Numbered from the stretch's first letter, positions 24,316 through 34,520 are shown. The stretch is 64,000 nucleotides of DNA from Mariniflexile jejuense (GCF_042675665.1 NZ_JBHTJI010000001.1:744001-808000), one strand, 5' to 3'. Notes: generated by a model from the letters alone, not told the origin. Made by a program: numbers and translations.

Positions 24316-25848
24316 ATGAGCAACAACAAAACAGTAAAATCTGCATTAATTTCCGTGTTTAGCAAAGACGGATTAGAACCAATCGTTAAAAAACTAAACG
24401 AGCAAGGTGTAACCATATATTCAACTGGTGGCACACAAACATTTATTAACGATTTAGGCATTGATGTAGTTCCTGTAGAAGAAGTTACGTCGTATCCATC
24501 TATTCTTGGTGGTCGTGTAAAAACATTACACCCAAAAGTATTTGGTGGCATTTTAAACCGTCAAAACCACGAAGGCGACATCAAAGAACTTGAAGAATTT
24601 GAAATTCCTCAAATAGATGTGGTTATTGTAGATTTATATCCGTTCGAAAAAACAGTAGCTTCTGGCGCAAGCGCACAAGATATTATTGAGAAAATTGACA
24701 TAGGTGGTATTTCATTAATTCGTGCTGCTGCAAAAAACTTTGCCGATGTTATTTGTGTTGCATCTGTTGATGATTATGCTGAATTTTTAAGTTTAATTTC
24801 TGAAAACAACGGAAACATTTCAGAAGAAAACAGAAAACGTTTTGCTGCAAAAGCATTTAATGTTTCATCGCATTACGACACGGCTATTTTTAACTATTTC
24901 AACAAAAACCAAGAAGAAACTGTTTTAAAAATTAGCGAAACCAAAGGAAACGTGTTGCGTTACGGCGAAAACCCGCACCAAAAAGGTTTTTTCTTTGGCG
25001 ATTTTGATGCCATGTTTACAAAACTAAACGGTAAAGAATTAAGCTACAATAACCTTTTAGATGTTGATGCAGCTGTAAACTTAATAAATGAGTTTAAAAA
25101 CGAAGCACCAACATTTGCTATTTTAAAACACAATAATGCTTGTGGTTTTGCACAAAGCAACACCATTCATCAAGCTTACTTAGATGCGTTGGCTGGCGAT
25201 CCAGTTTCTGCTTTTGGTGGTGTTTTAATAAGTAACCAAGAAATTGACAAAGCTACTGCTGATGAAATTAGTAGTTTATTTTGTGAAGTTATTATTGCGC
25301 CTTCTTACAATGCAGAAGCTTTAGAAATTTTAAAAGGAAAGAAAAACAGAATCATTTTAATTTTAAATGATGTTGAATTACCACAAACAAACGTAAGAAG
25401 TTGTTTAAACGGTATTTTAGTTCAAGATAGAAACAATATAACCGACTCAATTGAAGGTTTAACATATGTTACAAACAATAAACCAACAAAAAACGAGTTA
25501 GAAGATTTAATATTTGCTTCAAAAATTTGCAAGCACACCAAATCAAACACCATTGTTTTAGTTAAAAACAAAAAATTATTAGCTAGCGGAACAGGGCAAA
25601 CCAGTCGTGTTGATGCGCTTGAGCAAGCCATTCATAAGGCAAAAACTTTTAATTTCGATTTAAATGGTGCAGTTATGGCTAGTGATGCTTTTTTTCCGTT
25701 TCCAGATTGTGTGGAGATTGCTAAAAACGCAGGTGTAAGTGCAGTTATTCAACCAGGTGGTTCCATAAAAGACCAACTAAGCATTGATTATTGCAATGAA
25801 AATAATCTAGCTATGGTAATGACAGGTACACGTCATTTTAAACACTAA
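24316..25848 (+). CDS. purH: Bifunctional AICAR formyltransferase / IMP cyclohydrolase PurH
   Basis: Catalyses the last two steps of purine synthesis, AICAR to FAICAR to IMP. The N-terminal MGS-like IMP cyclohydrolase domain (about 1-190) shows ISVFSKDGLE, YSTGGT and GGRVKTLHPKVFGGIL. The C-terminal transformylase domain has LRYGENPHQ and the catalytic KHNNACGF motif, and ends GTRHFKH. The length of 510 residues is standard. It has its own promoter and is followed 76 bases later by mreB. Confidence 0.97.
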   Translation: MSNNKTVKSALISVFSKDGLEPIVKKLNEQGVTIYSTGGTQTFINDLGIDVVPVEEVTSYPSILGGRVKTLHPKVFGGILNRQNHEGDIKELEEFEIPQIDVVIVDLYPFEKTVASGASAQDIIEKIDIGGISLIRAAAKNFADVICVASVDDYAEFLSLISENNGNISEENRKRFAAKAFNVSSHYDTAIFNYFNKNQEETVLKISETKGNVLRYGENPHQKGFFFGDFDAMFTKLNGKELSYNNLLDVDAAVNLINEFKNEAPTFAILKHNNACGFAQSNTIHQAYLDALAGDPVSAFGGVLISNQEIDKATADEISSLFCEVIIAPSYNAEALEILKGKKNRIILILNDVELPQTNVRSCLNGILVQDRNNITDSIEGLTYVTNNKPTKNELEDLIFASKICKHTKSNTIVLVKNKKLLASGTGQTSRVDALEQAIHKAKTFNFDLNGAVMASDAFFPFPDCVEIAKNAGVSAVIQPGGSIKDQLSIDYCNENNLAMVMTGTRHFKH

Positions 25849-25924
25849 TTAAACAGCAAATATTATTAACTTTTATTACATTTACGGAATTCGTATATTA
25901 AACCTCTAAAATCACTAATAGCAC

Positions 25925-26953
25925 ATGGGCTTTTTTGACTTCTTAACCGAAGAAATTGCAATAGATTTAGGTACTGCAAATACTCTTATAATACATAATG
26001 ACAAAGTTGTTGTTGATGCGCCTTCTATAGTCGCTCGCGATAGAATTTCTGGTAAAATTATTGCCGTCGGTCAAGAAGCCAGTTTAATGCAAGGGAAAAC
26101 CCATGAAAACATTAAAACCATTCGTCCATTAAAAGATGGTGTAATTGCCGATTTTGATGCGTCAGAACAAATGATAAGTATGTTTATTAAAAACATACCG
26201 GCATTAAAAAAGAAGTTTTTCACACCTGCACTTCGTATGGTGGTTTGTATTCCTTCGGGCATTACAGAGGTAGAAATGCGTGCAGTTAAAGAAAGTGCCG
26301 AACGTGTAAATGGTAAAGAAGTATATTTAATACACGAACCTATGGCTGCTGCTATTGGTATTGGTGTTGATATTATGCAACCAAAAGGAAATATGGTTGT
26401 AGATATAGGTGGTGGTACTACTGAAATTGCTGTAATTGCGTTAGGTGGTATTGTGTGTGATAAATCGGTTAAAATTGCTGGTGACGTTTTTACTAATGAT
26501 ATTGTTTACTACATGCGTACACAACACAACTTATATGTTGGTGAGCGTACTGCTGAAAAAATAAAAATTCAAATTGGTGCAGCTACCGAAGATTTAGATT
26601 TACCTCCAGAAGACATGAGCGTTCAAGGGCGCGATTTGCTTACAGGTAAACCAAAACAAGTTTCTATATCGTTTAGAGAAATTGCAAAAGCGTTAGATAA
26701 ATCTATTTTACGTATAGAGGATGCTGTAATGGAAACATTATCGCAAACACCACCTGAACTAGCTGCCGATATTTACAATACTGGTATCTATTTAGCTGGT
26801 GGTGGTTCGATGTTACGTGGTTTAGACAAACGTTTATCGCAAAAAACCGACCTTCCTGTGTATATTGCCGAAGATCCTTTAAGAGCCGTTGTTAGAGGTA
26901 CAGGTATCACACTTAAAAATTTAGCTAAATACAAAAGTGTTTTGATTAAATAG
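25925..26953 (+). CDS. mreB: Rod-shape-determining protein MreB
   Basis: 342-residue bacterial actin that guides lateral cell-wall synthesis from the inner membrane. The phosphate-1 motif IDLGTANT (13-20), VDIGGGTTEIAV and the C-terminal LAGGGSMLRGLD mark the actin-type nucleotide pocket. The amphipathic start MGFFDFLTEE probably binds the membrane. It heads the operon mreB-mreC-mreD-mrdA-rodA. Confidence 0.97.
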   Translation: MGFFDFLTEEIAIDLGTANTLIIHNDKVVVDAPSIVARDRISGKIIAVGQEASLMQGKTHENIKTIRPLKDGVIADFDASEQMISMFIKNIPALKKKFFTPALRMVVCIPSGITEVEMRAVKESAERVNGKEVYLIHEPMAAAIGIGVDIMQPKGNMVVDIGGGTTEIAVIALGGIVCDKSVKIAGDVFTNDIVYYMRTQHNLYVGERTAEKIKIQIGAATEDLDLPPEDMSVQGRDLLTGKPKQVSISFREIAKALDKSILRIEDAVMETLSQTPPELAADIYNTGIYLAGGGSMLRGLDKRLSQKTDLPVYIAEDPLRAVVRGTGITLKNLAKYKSVLIK

Positions 26954-26964
26954 GCTTATAAAAC

Positions 26965-27789
26965 ATGCAACAGATTATTAACTTTGTAATAAGAAACAAA
27001 AACTTTTTGTTATCCTTGTTGCTGTTTTCTATATCCTTAGTTCTCACTATACAAACACACTCTTATCATAAAAGCAGGTTTTTTAATTCAGCAAATTTTT
27101 TAACAGGTGGTATTTATAATTCTATAAATAACTTTACAGGCTATTTAAGTTTAAAATCTCAAAATCAGGTGTTAGCAGAAGAAAACAGTCGCTTAAAAAT
27201 GCTTTTGTTTAATTCTGAAAACAAAAAAGACTCAACGTACATAGATACCGTTTCCTATGGTGGCACATATAAATTCACCATAGCAAACGTAATACGCAAC
27301 ACCTATTCTGGTGCCAACAACGTACTTCTTTTAAATAAAGGAAAAACCGATGGCTTGAAACAAGATTTAGGTGTAATAAGCTCAAAAGGAATTGTTGGTA
27401 TTGTTGATGGTACAAGCAAGCGTTATGCTACGGTAATTTCAGTTTTAAATACTGTAAATAAAATTAGCGCACAACTTAAAAAAACAAATCATTTTGGTAC
27501 CCTGTATTGGAATGCGAAATCGCCCTATTTTATTCAACTAACTGATATACCTAAAATTGCACCAGTTAAAAAAGGTGACACTATCATTACTTCTGGGCGT
27601 TCATCAATATTTCCAAAAGGAATACCAATAGGTACTATTCACGATTTTAAACTAGATGCAGCCGAAAACTATTACGAAGTAAACATCAAGCTTTTTAATG
27701 ACATGACTAACCTTGAGCATGTGTATACCATTGAAAACATTGATGCCGAAGAAATTAATAATTTACTAAACCCAAAAGTGAATGAATAA
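26965..27789 (+). CDS. mreC: Rod-shape-determining protein MreC
   Basis: 274 residues: one N-terminal membrane helix (about 13-31), a short coiled coil (QVLAEENSRLKMLLFN, about 67-85) and the periplasmic beta-barrel domain with NKGKTDGLKQDLGVISSKG and GDTIITSGRSSIFPKGI. It links MreB to the periplasmic elongasome. It lies 11 bases after mreB, and its 3' end overlaps mreD by eight bases. Confidence 0.93.
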   Translation: MQQIINFVIRNKNFLLSLLLFSISLVLTIQTHSYHKSRFFNSANFLTGGIYNSINNFTGYLSLKSQNQVLAEENSRLKMLLFNSENKKDSTYIDTVSYGGTYKFTIANVIRNTYSGANNVLLLNKGKTDGLKQDLGVISSKGIVGIVDGTSKRYATVISVLNTVNKISAQLKKTNHFGTLYWNAKSPYFIQLTDIPKIAPVKKGDTIITSGRSSIFPKGIPIGTIHDFKLDAAENYYEVNIKLFNDMTNLEHVYTIENIDAEEINNLLNPKVNE

Positions 27790-28285
27790 TTCTGTACTAC
27801 ATGCTGTTCGTTTTATTTCACTTGTTTTTATACAAACATTGGTGTTTAACAATATTAACTTTTTAGGCTACATCAATCCGTACATTTACATAATGTTTAT
27901 TGCATTATTTCCTGTAAAAAATAACCGCCTATTTATAATTTTTTTAAGCTTTTTTTTAGGATTATCTATTGATTTATTCTCAGATACTGGCGGTATTCAC
28001 GCCGCAGCTTGTGTATTTATAGCATATATAAGACCAGTATTACTTAAATTTTCTTTTGGGGTAATATATGAACACCAAACCATAAAATTTAACACCGTAG
28101 AATTTGGTGAAAAACTCACTTATTTAACCTTACTAACTTTTATCCATCACTTTGTATTATTTTATTTAGAACTTTTTAGTGCTTCCAAAATAATTTTAGT
28201 CCTTCAAAAAACAGTATTCTCAAGTATTTTTACTATTTTATTGATATTAATAATAACCGTTATTTTTAGTAAAAGAACCAAATGA
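27782..28285 (+). CDS. mreD: Rod-shape-determining protein MreD
   Basis: 167-residue inner-membrane protein with about five hydrophobic helices and the family motif GLSIDLFSDTGGIHAAACVF. It overlaps mreC by eight bases and the PBP2 gene by four (ATGA), showing tight translational coupling. Confidence 0.88.
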   Translation: MNNSVLHAVRFISLVFIQTLVFNNINFLGYINPYIYIMFIALFPVKNNRLFIIFLSFFLGLSIDLFSDTGGIHAAACVFIAYIRPVLLKFSFGVIYEHQTIKFNTVEFGEKLTYLTLLTFIHHFVLFYLELFSASKIILVLQKTVFSSIFTILLILIITVIFSKRTK

Positions 28286-30258
28286 GACGATTCTTACTTG
28301 TTATCGCAATAGCGTCTGCTGGTATTATATTTCTTTCTAGACTTTTTTATTTGCAAATTTATGAAGGTGGTGTACAAAATTTGTACGAAGACAATGCTAT
28401 TAGAAAAGTTTACGACTACCCAAAACGCGGTTTTGTTTTTGATAGGAACGGTGAACTTTTAGTTTCCAATCAGCCATCATACGATGTTATGTTTATTCCG
28501 CGTGAAGTAAAACCCTTAGACACCTTAGAGTTTTGCAAGCTATTAAAAATTGACAAAGCAACCTTTGAAACTATTTTTGAAAAAGCATACCATTATTCCC
28601 CATGGTTACCTTCTGTATTTATTCCGCATTTATCAAAAGAAGATTACGCCAGTTTACAAGAGAAAATGCGAAAGTTTGAGGGTTTCTATATCCAAAAACG
28701 TTCCTTACGGCATTACGAAACTTCAATTGGCGCCAACGTTTTAGGTGATATTGGAGAAGTTAATGATGCTATTATAGCTAGAGATCCTTATTACAAAATG
28801 GGCGATCTTATTGGAAAACAAGGTATTGAAACATCTTATGAAAAAACATTACGTGGTGTAAAGGGAATTAAATTTATTCAAAAAGACCGTTTTAATAGAG
28901 ATTTAGGCCCTTACAAAGACGGTATTTATGATACATTACCAAAACCAGGAAGTGACATTACCATTACCATTGATGCAAAATTACAAGCCTATGGCGAATT
29001 ACTTATGCAAAATAAACATGGTGGTATTATAGCTATTCAACCAAGTAGTGGCGAAATTTTAGCAATGGTTTCTACACCTACCTACAACCCTAACTTATTA
29101 GTTGGACGTCAACGTTCCGCTAATTTTTCAAAATTATATAACGACAGCATCAATAAGCCTTTATATGATCGTGGTTTACAAGCTATGTATCCACCTGGTT
29201 CACCTTTTAAAATTTTAAACGCACTTATTGGCTTACAGGAAGGTGTTGTTACTACCGAAGACCGTTTTTACTGCAACCATGGTTATAGTTATGGTGGGAG
29301 AAAAATGGGTTGCCACGGGCATGCAAGTCCATTAGCCATGAATGGTGGTATATACAACTCATGTAATGCTTATTTTGCAAATGTTTACAGACGCATTATA
29401 GACAAAACAAAATCGCCAGCTGTTGGTATGGATATCTGGAGTGATCATGTAAAAAGTTTTGGTTTAGGTAATTATTTAAATAATGATTTATCAGTTGGTC
29501 AACCCGGAAAAATACCAAGTAGCAAAACTTACGATCAACTATATGGTAAAAACAGATGGGGAAGTACTTTTAATTTATCAAACGCTATAGGACAAGGTGA
29601 AGTTTTAACAACACCAATTCAATTAGCAAACATGACAGCAGCTATTGCTAACAGAGGCTATTACTACACACCTCACATTATAAAACATATTGAAGGTCAT
29701 GAAATTGACAAAAAATACACAACACCAAATCACACTACTATAAACAAAGAGCATTTTGAACCTATCATACAAGGTATGTTTGATGTTTACAACCATGGTA
29801 CAGCTGCAGGTGTACAAGTAAAAGGTATTGAAATTTGTGGAAAAACAGGAACAGCAGAAAACTTTGTAAAAGTGAATGGCCAACGCATGCAATTAACAGA
29901 CCATTCCATATTTATAGCGTTCGCACCTAAAGATAACCCTAAAATAGCACTGGCAGTATTTGTAGAAAACGGATATTGGGGTGCAAGATTTGCTGGTAAA
30001 ATTGCAAGTTTAATGATTGAAAAATACATTAACGACACCATTACCAGAACAGATATGGAAGATTGGCTTTTAAAACATACCTTAGAGCACGAGTATGCAA
30101 AACCATATTCAGGACAGCCTTTTGGTATAAATAAAAACACAACTCTTGAAGTTGTTTCAGAACCCGAATATTTAGAACTTAAAGAATTACTAAATCAATT
30201 AAATAGTAAATCTAGAGATCCAGAGGTTATTAAGAAAAACCAAGGCGCCAATTTATAA
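28282..30258 (+). CDS. mrdA: Penicillin-binding protein 2 (elongation transpeptidase)
   Basis: 658-residue class B PBP that cross-links peptidoglycan during elongation. After one membrane helix (5-24) comes the dimerisation domain, then the transpeptidase with all three motifs: SxxK as S307-P-F-K310, SxN as S360-C-N362, and K521-T-G523. A C-terminal extension of about 80 residues follows the catalytic core. The start overlaps the mreD stop. Confidence 0.95.
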   Translation: MRRFLLVIAIASAGIIFLSRLFYLQIYEGGVQNLYEDNAIRKVYDYPKRGFVFDRNGELLVSNQPSYDVMFIPREVKPLDTLEFCKLLKIDKATFETIFEKAYHYSPWLPSVFIPHLSKEDYASLQEKMRKFEGFYIQKRSLRHYETSIGANVLGDIGEVNDAIIARDPYYKMGDLIGKQGIETSYEKTLRGVKGIKFIQKDRFNRDLGPYKDGIYDTLPKPGSDITITIDAKLQAYGELLMQNKHGGIIAIQPSSGEILAMVSTPTYNPNLLVGRQRSANFSKLYNDSINKPLYDRGLQAMYPPGSPFKILNALIGLQEGVVTTEDRFYCNHGYSYGGRKMGCHGHASPLAMNGGIYNSCNAYFANVYRRIIDKTKSPAVGMDIWSDHVKSFGLGNYLNNDLSVGQPGKIPSSKTYDQLYGKNRWGSTFNLSNAIGQGEVLTTPIQLANMTAAIANRGYYYTPHIIKHIEGHEIDKKYTTPNHTTINKEHFEPIIQGMFDVYNHGTAAGVQVKGIEICGKTGTAENFVKVNGQRMQLTDHSIFIAFAPKDNPKIALAVFVENGYWGARFAGKIASLMIEKYINDTITRTDMEDWLLKHTLEHEYAKPYSGQPFGINKNTTLEVVSEPEYLELKELLNQLNSKSRDPEVIKKNQGANL

Positions 30259-30297
30259 CTAAAATTAACCAATTTTAAAACCAGTTGAATAAAAACA

Positions 30298-31572
30298 ATG
30301 GTAGAAGCAAGTAGATATTATAAATTTGATTGGATAACTATTATCCTATTCCTATTGCTTGTTGGTTTTGGATGGCTAAATATTGTATCTGCATCACATT
30401 CTGGAGACACTATAAATTATCTTGATTTTTCGCAGCCCTACGGAAAACAACTCATGTTTATTTTCTTAACCGTTGGTTTAATCATACTTATTTTAGCTGT
30501 AGAATCTAAATTTTACGAACGTTTTTCAAGTGTTATTTTCATTATATCCATGCTGTCTCTAGCAGGACTTTTTGTGTTTGGTAAAAACGTAAATGGCGCA
30601 ACATCGTGGTATGGCATTGGCGGCATGACACTACAACCAAGCGAGTTTGCAAAAGCCGCTACAGCATTGGCGGTTGCAAAATATGTAAGCGATTTAAACA
30701 CCGACCTAAAAAGAGTTAAAGATCAAATTTATGTTTTTGGTATTATAGCTATTCCTGCAATATTAGTATTGCTTCAAAAAGATGCAGGAAGCACATTGGT
30801 ATATGGTAGTTTTATATTTGTGCTTTACAGAGAAGGGTTATCACCCATCTTTTTAGTATTAGCAGCTATGCTAGTTGTAATTTCTTTATCGGCTTTAAAA
30901 TTTGGTGGTTTAATAACTTCAATTGTAATAGCTGTTGTTATTTTAGCACACCATTTCTTCAGAAAACGCAAACCGCTACTTATTCAACCTATTTCAATAA
31001 TTGTAATAAGTGCTGCCATGGCATTTGGCGTAAGATATTTTTATGATGAACTATTACCTTTTCACCAAAAAGATAGAATTACTATATGGCTTAGTTTGGA
31101 AAAAGATCCTGTAAAATTAGAGCGCATGAAAAAAACCATAGCTTATAATTTAAACGAATCTGAAAAAGCAATTAGTTCTGGCGGTTTAACAGGCAAAGGC
31201 TTTTTACAAGGCACGCGCACAACAGGTAAGTTTGTACCCGAACAACATACCGATTATATTTTTAGTACCGTAGGCGAAGAATGGGGTTTTACAGGCAGTG
31301 CAGCAGTTATTATTGTTTTTGTTTTGCTTTTGCTACGTATTCTTCACCTTGCAGAATTGCAACGTTCGCAGTTTAGCCGCATGTATGGCTATGGTGTAGC
31401 TTCCATATTTTTTATGCACTTTTTTATAAATATAGGCATGGTTATGGGTATTATTCCAACCATTGGTATTCCTTTACCTATGTTTAGCTATGGTGGTTCA
31501 GGACTTTGGGGTTTTACCATTTTATTGTTTATCTTTATTAAGTTAGATTCAGATAGAATTAACCAATGGTAA
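30298..31572 (+). CDS. rodA: Peptidoglycan glycosyltransferase RodA (SEDS family)
   Basis: 424-residue polytopic SEDS polymerase that extends glycan strands together with PBP2. Conserved features include GATSWYGIGGMTLQPSEFAK, HTDYIFSTVGEEWGFTG and IGIPLPMFSYGGSGL. About ten membrane segments are evident. It lies 39 bases downstream of the PBP2 gene. Confidence 0.95.
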   Translation: MVEASRYYKFDWITIILFLLLVGFGWLNIVSASHSGDTINYLDFSQPYGKQLMFIFLTVGLIILILAVESKFYERFSSVIFIISMLSLAGLFVFGKNVNGATSWYGIGGMTLQPSEFAKAATALAVAKYVSDLNTDLKRVKDQIYVFGIIAIPAILVLLQKDAGSTLVYGSFIFVLYREGLSPIFLVLAAMLVVISLSALKFGGLITSIVIAVVILAHHFFRKRKPLLIQPISIIVISAAMAFGVRYFYDELLPFHQKDRITIWLSLEKDPVKLERMKKTIAYNLNESEKAISSGGLTGKGFLQGTRTTGKFVPEQHTDYIFSTVGEEWGFTGSAAVIIVFVLLLLRILHLAELQRSQFSRMYGYGVASIFFMHFFINIGMVMGIIPTIGIPLPMFSYGGSGLWGFTILLFIFIKLDSDRINQW

Positions 31573-31602
31573 TTTAAAAACAAACCATTTACCCTATTAC
31601 TT

Positions 31603-32238
31603 ATGAAGAAAAGCTATTTTCTACTAGCAGCTATTGCTATAATACTAGCTTCTTGCCATAGTTCAAAAAGTGTTTTACAACAATCATTTTCAAAAGAACA
31701 ATTAGAAATGATTGTAAATGCAGATTCATTAACACCCATGCGTGTTTTTAAAATAACCAATAAGCAAGATTCGTTGTTGCTTCGTACTAAAAGCGAATAC
31801 ATTAAAGCCAACCCAAACGATCCTGTTTTAAAACAATTTGTAAACCGATTATATGCAACGGTTACAGATAGTATGTCTTTAGGTGTTGGCATTGCAGCAC
31901 CACAAGTAGGCATTTTAAAAAACATAATTTGGGTTCAACGTTTTGATAAAGAAAATTTTCCGTTTGATGTGTATTTAAACCCAATTATCACCAAATATTC
32001 AGAAGAAAAACAAACCCGAAAAGAAGGCTGTTTATCCATTCCGAATAGAAGCGAAACCTTAAATACCAGAGCGTTTTCTATAACTATTGAATACGATACT
32101 ATGAAAGCTGAGCATAAAACCGAAACTGTTGAAGGGTTTACTTCAATTATTTTTCAGCATGAAATAGACCATTTAAACGGTATTTTATATTTAGACCACT
32201 TGAAGAAAGAGGTTGTAGATGCTAAAAAGAAAAACTAA
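31603..32238 (+). CDS. Peptide deformylase with lipoprotein signal peptide
   Basis: 211 residues. The N-terminus is a lipoprotein signal with lipobox LASC (C18), followed by about 70 residues of linker. The rest is a complete peptide deformylase: motif 1 GVGIAAPQVG (Q101), motif 2 EGCLSIP (metal ligand C143) and motif 3 QHEIDH (H186, E187, H190). Deformylases normally act at the ribosome, so an exported lipid-anchored form must have another substrate or role. It lies 30 bases after rodA on the same strand and probably shares its mRNA. All metal ligands are intact. Confidence 0.88.
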   Translation: MKKSYFLLAAIAIILASCHSSKSVLQQSFSKEQLEMIVNADSLTPMRVFKITNKQDSLLLRTKSEYIKANPNDPVLKQFVNRLYATVTDSMSLGVGIAAPQVGILKNIIWVQRFDKENFPFDVYLNPIITKYSEEKQTRKEGCLSIPNRSETLNTRAFSITIEYDTMKAEHKTETVEGFTSIIFQHEIDHLNGILYLDHLKKEVVDAKKKN

Positions 32239-32574
32239 TTACTTCTTAATCTCCAATTTTTCAGCAAAATAATCACAAAAATCTTTCATAGTTGCGGTCA
32301 TTTTTTCATCTTGCGTTGCTCTGTTAAAGGTATCGCTCATAGCTACAAGTGTTTGATGAAAAAACACTTTCATTTCATCAACAGGCATATCTTTAGTCCA
32401 CAAATCTATACGCAAGGTTTCTTGGGTTTTAGAATCCCAAACCGCTAGCATCATGGCTTTGGCTTCTTCATTAGTTATACCACCATCTGCCGCTGTCCAA
32501 TAAAGTTTTTCAGGCACACGATTAGCATCTAATTCCACTTGTAATTCTATTTTTGAGGTAATTGATTCCGACAT
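32239..32574 (-). CDS. gldC: Gliding motility protein GldC
   Basis: 111-residue soluble protein of flavobacterial gliding. The sequence (KIELQVELDANRVPEKLYW, then WTAADGGITNEEAKAMMLAV) is typical for GldC. It overlaps the gldB stop codon by one base, the usual gldB-gldC arrangement. GldC is an accessory factor; its mechanism is not known. It converges on the deformylase gene with no gap. Confidence 0.93.
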   Translation of the reverse strand: MSESITSKIELQVELDANRVPEKLYWTAADGGITNEEAKAMMLAVWDSKTQETLRIDLWTKDMPVDEMKVFFHQTLVAMSDTFNRATQDEKMTATMKDFCDYFAEKLEIKK

Positions 32575-33536
32575 TATTTACGTGGTTTAAACTTAGAGTT
32601 ATTAAAAATTTCTTCTGAGCTTGCAATAAGCATTTCCTTTAAAGTTACATCATTTTGCTGCATATAAGCTTTAACAATTTGCCAACCTATATACTGCCCT
32701 AACCTACCGGGCGATTCTGCATCAATATCTTCTAAATAAAACTTTGAAAATGGCGCAGGTGTTAAAAACCTTCCTGCAAGTTTTGCATCTGTACTAAACA
32801 GCAATTCACGCTCTACAAAATAGCGCCAAATATAACTTTCATTAGCTATAGCCCAATCTAGCTGTTCTTTTGTGTATCCTATTCTTTCTGCTTCAGTTTT
32901 AAATGGAATAACAACATCTTTAAAATAAAGTTGTTTTCCAAAATAAATCATTTGATCTAAAAATGTTTTATTTGATGGTTGGAAACTATATTTTTTAGCA
33001 TATTCACCAGCTAAATCAACAACAATTTGTTCCTTTTTTAAATCTTCTCTTAAATATTTTGGTATGTTTTGGTAAAACTCATGGTTACTACCTAAATAGC
33101 TATCTAAAGCTACAACAACAATGGTATCGGTTACAATTACACGATTTCTATAATCTACATCGTTGGTTGTAGTAATAATTCGTGGTGTATGAAACTCTGG
33201 AAAATAGTATTTTAAATGATTGAATAATGATTCTATTTCAAGCTCGGTAGTTTCAATATCTGAAAATGTATTTTCAACTTCTTTGTATAATACTTTTTGA
33301 AGCGAATCGGAGGCTTTTTCAATCCAAAAAGAATCTAAATACTTTTCCGAAAACATAAAAGGGTAAGCTTGCTTTAAATTTGGTAAGCTTTGGGCAGTTA
33401 CTTTTGCAAATAACAAGTCAAATCTTTCAACATGAGCATCTAAATTTATTTTAGAAATTTCAGTTTCTAAATTGCTTTCTTTTTTACAAGAAACCATCAC
33501 AACCGCAATAATCAAAAAAATTAATCTGTACTTCAT
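32574..33536 (-). CDS. gldB: Gliding motility lipoprotein GldB
   Basis: 320-residue lipoprotein needed for gliding in Flavobacterium johnsoniae. Signal peptide with lipobox VMVSC (C17). The body shows the family pattern, for example VVALDSYLGSNHEFYQNIPKY and SPGRLGQYIGWQIVKAYM. It is coupled to gldC and divergent from nadE. Confidence 0.93.
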   Translation of the reverse strand: MKYRLIFLIIAVVMVSCKKESNLETEISKINLDAHVERFDLLFAKVTAQSLPNLKQAYPFMFSEKYLDSFWIEKASDSLQKVLYKEVENTFSDIETTELEIESLFNHLKYYFPEFHTPRIITTTNDVDYRNRVIVTDTIVVVALDSYLGSNHEFYQNIPKYLREDLKKEQIVVDLAGEYAKKYSFQPSNKTFLDQMIYFGKQLYFKDVVIPFKTEAERIGYTKEQLDWAIANESYIWRYFVERELLFSTDAKLAGRFLTPAPFSKFYLEDIDAESPGRLGQYIGWQIVKAYMQQNDVTLKEMLIASSEEIFNNSKFKPRK

Positions 33537-33581
33537 ACAAAACTTAGTGGCTATAAATTTTTATTAATTAAGTGTTTCCTT

Positions 33582-33589
33582 TATTTTTG
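33582..33589 (+). promoter_or_regulatory. -7 promoter box for nadE
   Basis: TATTTTTG matches TAnnTTTG. It lies 40 bases before the nadE ATG at 33629 and inside the longer open frame, which argues against starting nadE at 33572. Confidence 0.5.
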
Positions 33590-33628
33590 TTTGCAAAGGT
33601 ACAATTCTTGGATTTAAATTCATTTAAA

Positions 33629-34417
33629 ATGCATACAGAAAAAGTTGTAAATTATATAGTTAATTGGTTAAAAGATTACGCAACCAAAGCAGGTGTAAAT
33701 GGTTTTGTTATTGGAATTTCTGGCGGTATAGATTCGGCTGTAACTTCTACACTATGTGCAAAAACAGGCTTAAATGTGTTATGTATAGAAATGCCAATAC
33801 ACCAAGCTGCTAGCCATGTAACCCGTGCGCAAGAACATATTAGCCATTTAAAAGCACTATTTAACAATGTAAGCGATACAAGAACCGATTTAACACCTGT
33901 TTTTGAAAGTTTTAAAAATGAAGTTTTTTTTGATGGTGACCAAGCAACTGTTGACATGGCTTTAGCAAATACAAGAGCTCGTTTAAGAATGACTACCTTA
34001 TACTATTATGCAGGACTATACAAATTATTAGTAGCTGGCACTGGCAACAAAGTAGAAGATTTTGGCGTAGGCTTTTATACAAAATATGGCGATGGCGGCG
34101 TAGATTTAAGTCCTATTGCCGATTTAGTAAAATCTGAAGTTTATGAATTAGGTAGCTACTTAAACGTGCCAGAATCTATTATGAAAGCACAACCAAGCGA
34201 CGGCTTATTTGGTGATGCAAGAAGTGATGAAGACCAAATTGGCGCATCGTACCCAGAACTAGAATGGGCCATGAAAATGGATGATGCTGGCAAAACCGCT
34301 GAAGACTTTACTGGTAGAGAAAAAACAGTGTTTAATATATACAAACGCTTTAACACATCCAACAAACATAAGATGATTTCTATACCCATTTGCGAAATTC
34401 CTAATAATTTGTTATAA
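33629..34417 (+). CDS. nadE: NAD(+) synthase NadE (ammonia-dependent type)
   Basis: 262 residues from the ATG at 33629. It converts nicotinate adenine dinucleotide to NAD with ATP. The PP-loop SGGIDS (31-36) and the downstream GTGNKVEDFGVGFYTKYGDG and SPIADLVKSEVYELG motifs are intact. There is no glutaminase domain, so it should use ammonia directly. The frame is open upstream to 33572, but the -7 promoter box lies inside that extension. Confidence 0.95.
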   Translation: MHTEKVVNYIVNWLKDYATKAGVNGFVIGISGGIDSAVTSTLCAKTGLNVLCIEMPIHQAASHVTRAQEHISHLKALFNNVSDTRTDLTPVFESFKNEVFFDGDQATVDMALANTRARLRMTTLYYYAGLYKLLVAGTGNKVEDFGVGFYTKYGDGGVDLSPIADLVKSEVYELGSYLNVPESIMKAQPSDGLFGDARSDEDQIGASYPELEWAMKMDDAGKTAEDFTGREKTVFNIYKRFNTSNKHKMISIPICEIPNNLL

Positions 34418-34420
34418 ATG

Positions 34421-34451
34421 TTGCAAATTATTTAAATATTTTCTACATTTG
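34421..34451 (+). promoter_or_regulatory. Promoter for the response regulator gene
   Basis: TTG (34421-34423) and TACATTTG (34444-34451) are spaced by 20 bases. The inferred leader is about 60 bases long. Confidence 0.6.
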
Positions 34452-34520
34452 CAGCAAGCTTATTCTCTCAATTATAATACCTCTCTAACTTAATTATAAT
34501 AAAAAAAAGCTTTTACAATT

